Shown here: positions 57,203 to 58,753 of the stretch, in pieces
Position numbering within the stretch: the stretch's first letter is position 1
How the letters are laid out: the number at the start of each line of letters is the position of its first letter
NCBI GenBank assembly: GCA_902826025.1
Contig: CADEDH010000042.1
Coordinates: 1 to 58,753, forward strand
Source of the DNA: an uncultured Actinomycetes bacterium
GTDB taxonomy: Bacteria > Actinomycetota > Acidimicrobiia > Acidimicrobiales > SZUA-35
Length of the DNA stretch: 58,753 nucleotides
Reading direction: 5' to 3'
The notes under the pieces: model-generated
Seen by the model: only the letters and a program-made list of their open reading frames with translations
Told to the model about the DNA's origin: nothing
Database searches by the model: none
Position numbers and translations under genes: made by a program

Positions 57203-58753
57203 TCAGCCCCGGCCGTGGCGCAGGAGCTTGCCCGGCGTCTCGCCGGTGCAGGTGCCGTCCTCGAACGTGACCTGCCCGTTGACCAGGATGTCCTTGTAGC
57301 CCTTGGCCCGCTGGACCCGGCGCCACTCGCCGGCCGGCAGGTCGTGGGCCACCTCGCCCGTCCACTGGGGATCCATGTCGAGCTCTTCCATGTCGTAGAC
57401 GACGACGTCGGCCGCCGCCCCCTCCCGGAGCACACCCCGGTCACGGAACCCGGCGGCGTGGGCCGGCAGCGCCGACAGCCGGTAGTGGGCCTCTTCCAGG
57501 GTGAGCTTGCCCTCGTCCCGCACCAGCCACTTCAGCATGTCGGTGGGCCACACTCCGGCCGACAGGAACTTGGTGTGGGCCCCGCCGTCGGACACCCCGG
57601 GCAGGGTGTAGGGGGCGTCGAACAGCTCGGCCATGAAATCGGCGTTGGAGCCCTTGTCGGGGCCCAGGAACTCGGCCTTCAGGTCGGTGGCCAGGGCCAG
57701 GTCGAGCATGACCTCGCCCGGGTGCTTGCCCTCGTCGATCCCGATGTCCTGGAGCGACCGGCCAACGTACTTCTGCAGGTCCTGCTTGCGGGCCACGCCC
57801 TGGACCACCAGGTCCTCGAGCGGGCCGCCCACACCGGGGCGCAGCTTGCGGTAGATGGCCTTGTTGCGGATCTCGGCGTCGACCATGGCCTGGCGCATTT
57901 CGGGATCGGCCATCTTCGTCAGCTTCTCCTCGTGGGTGCCGGTGGTGAGCACCCGCCAGGTCTTGGAGAAGTCGTACAGGTTCCAGTCCTCCAGCGAGAA
58001 CACGAAGCCCGACCGCACCGTGGCGCACTGGCCGTACACCTGCAGCCCCTGGTCCCAGCACTTCTGCAGCCAGTTCAGTGACTTGCGGTGGGGATCGGGG
58101 TTACGCCGGGTGGGGGCGATGGCATTGTGGATCACCGGCCGGCCCGACACCGCCGCCAGCTTCTCCACGAAAGCCAGGTCCTGTTTGATCTTGCCCGTGG
58201 CCTGGGTGATCTGGATGAAGCCCTCGTCGCGCTCGGCCAGCACCTCGGCCAGGCACAGGATGTCTTCGTCGACCATGGTGTCGGTGACCATGGGCGAGCC
58301 GTCGTAGTCGGCCTGGGTGGAGTTCCGGCCCAGCCGCTGGATGGAGAAGCCACACAGGCCGGCGTCCATGCCCTCGTTGAGGATGCGCTGCATCTCCTTG
58401 CGCTCGGCCTCGGTGGCGGGCCGGGTCTTGGCCGCCTCCAGCCCCATCACGTAGGTCATGAGCGACGCCGTTGGCATGTACTGGATGCAGTTCACGCCGA
58501 GCGGGGCCCGCTCCAGCGAGTCGAGGTACTCCGGGATCGTCTCCCAGTCCCAGTGGGGGAGCATGCCCTCCACCATCGACTCGTACGGGATGGCCTCGGT
58601 GCGCACCATGGTGAGCATCGACCGCTCCCGGAAGTCGGGCTTCACCGGGGCGAACCCGAAACCACAGTTGCCCAGCACTACCGAGGTGACGCCGTGCCAG
58701 CCGGAGATCGTGCACCACGGGTCCCAACGGATCTGGGCGTCGTAGTGGGTGTG
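57203..58753 (-). CDS. N-acyl-D-amino-acid deacylase-like amidohydrolase, 5' end cut by the window
   Basis: About 517 residues are visible, with the N-terminus beyond the right edge. It opens in frame with HTHYDAQIRWDPWCTISGWHG, the H-x-H metal motif of the amidohydrolase superfamily. It continues with VLGNCGFGFAPV (Cys ligand of D-aminoacylase-type sites), a large insert, SDGGAHTKFL (catalytic Asp) and the small beta domain ending ILVNGQVTFEDG. Length and motif order match the D-aminoacylase/N-acyl-D-glutamate deacylase group, which hydrolyses N-acyl-D-amino acids. In actinobacteria many members act on unknown substrates. The nearest upstream gene is outside the window. Confidence 0.9.
   Translation of the reverse strand, partial: HTHYDAQIRWDPWCTISGWHGVTSVVLGNCGFGFAPVKPDFRERSMLTMVRTEAIPYESMVEGMLPHWDWETIPEYLDSLERAPLGVNCIQYMPTASLMTYVMGLEAAKTRPATEAERKEMQRILNEGMDAGLCGFSIQRLGRNSTQADYDGSPMVTDTMVDEDILCLAEVLAERDEGFIQITQATGKIKQDLAFVEKLAAVSGRPVIHNAIAPTRRNPDPHRKSLNWLQKCWDQGLQVYGQCATVRSGFVFSLEDWNLYDFSKTWRVLTTGTHEEKLTKMADPEMRQAMVDAEIRNKAIYRKLRPGVGGPLEDLVVQGVARKQDLQKYVGRSLQDIGIDEGKHPGEVMLDLALATDLKAEFLGPDKGSNADFMAELFDAPYTLPGVSDGGAHTKFLSAGVWPTDMLKWLVRDEGKLTLEEAHYRLSALPAHAAGFRDRGVLREGAAADVVVYDMEELDMDPQWTGEVAHDLPAGEWRRVQRAKGYKDILVNGQVTFEDGTCTGETPGKLLRHGRG

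Noticed and set aside
1..58753. CRISPR arrays, insertion sequences, prophage or integrative element
   Set aside because: No regularly spaced direct repeats, transposase or integrase motifs, or paired terminal repeats were seen on either strand; the only tandem repeat is the two-copy 39-bp unit.

Overview
The window is 58.7 kb of very GC-rich bacterial DNA. GTG starts are frequent, SRPBCC and SAM-methyltransferase genes recur, and there is an F420-type luciferase-like oxidoreductase, a CaiB-type CoA-transferase and an actinobacterial-type sortase. This fits a free-living member of the Actinomycetota. I favour an Acidimicrobiia-like lineage, but no rRNA or housekeeping marker is present to prove it. 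No tRNA, rRNA, CRISPR array, transposase, integrase or phage structural gene was seen.

Layout. 0-3.4 kb: a secreted CHRD-like protein with its sortase, then a decayed tetR/SRPBCC locus and a small conserved gene. 3.4-9.9 kb: an ABC exporter behind a MocR-type regulator, a small membrane protein, and a glyA-kinase operon led by a ZTP (pfl) riboswitch. 10-18 kb: three SAM methyltransferases, MOSC and GNAT proteins, a LuxR-type STAND regulator and the remnant of a conserved gene. 18-23.4 kb: a flavodoxin-like protein, an orphan pair of propane-monooxygenase-associated accessory genes (amidohydrolase plus MIP18), and a thioredoxin-reductase/methyltransferase fusion divergent from an XRE-cupin regulator. 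23.4-31.4 kb: a lipase, an SRPBCC protein, an aldo/keto reductase, IclR, a Rieske oxygenase, a beta-propeller-like lipoprotein and a luciferase-like oxidoreductase. 31.4-45 kb: signalling and stress genes, namely a chemoreceptor with a GGDEF-EAL protein, a ferritin-like protein, DUF72, and a STAS protein followed by a 1298-residue kinase/receiver/phosphatase/anti-sigma-type protein. 45-49 kb: a translationally coupled P-loop ATPase and membrane-embedded patatin-type phospholipase. 49-58.7 kb: an HMG-CoA-lyase-like enzyme, a nitrilase-family hydrolase, a CoA-transferase, an ECF-like sigma factor with a coupled membrane partner, a DUF4143 ATPase, a four-repeat lipoprotein and the 3' part of an N-acyl-D-amino-acid deacylase-like gene.

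The strongest candidate for an undescribed system is the ATPase-phospholipase pair at 45333-48943. Its coupled genes, a sensor-like P-loop ATPase and a lipase whose catalytic Ser and Asp lie on either side of a block of membrane helices, suggest a triggered membrane-degrading module, possibly anti-phage. Also notable are the single-polypeptide partner-switching hub with its STAS neighbour, the kinase of unknown substrate under ZTP-riboswitch control, and several long perfect hairpins that close convergent gene pairs.
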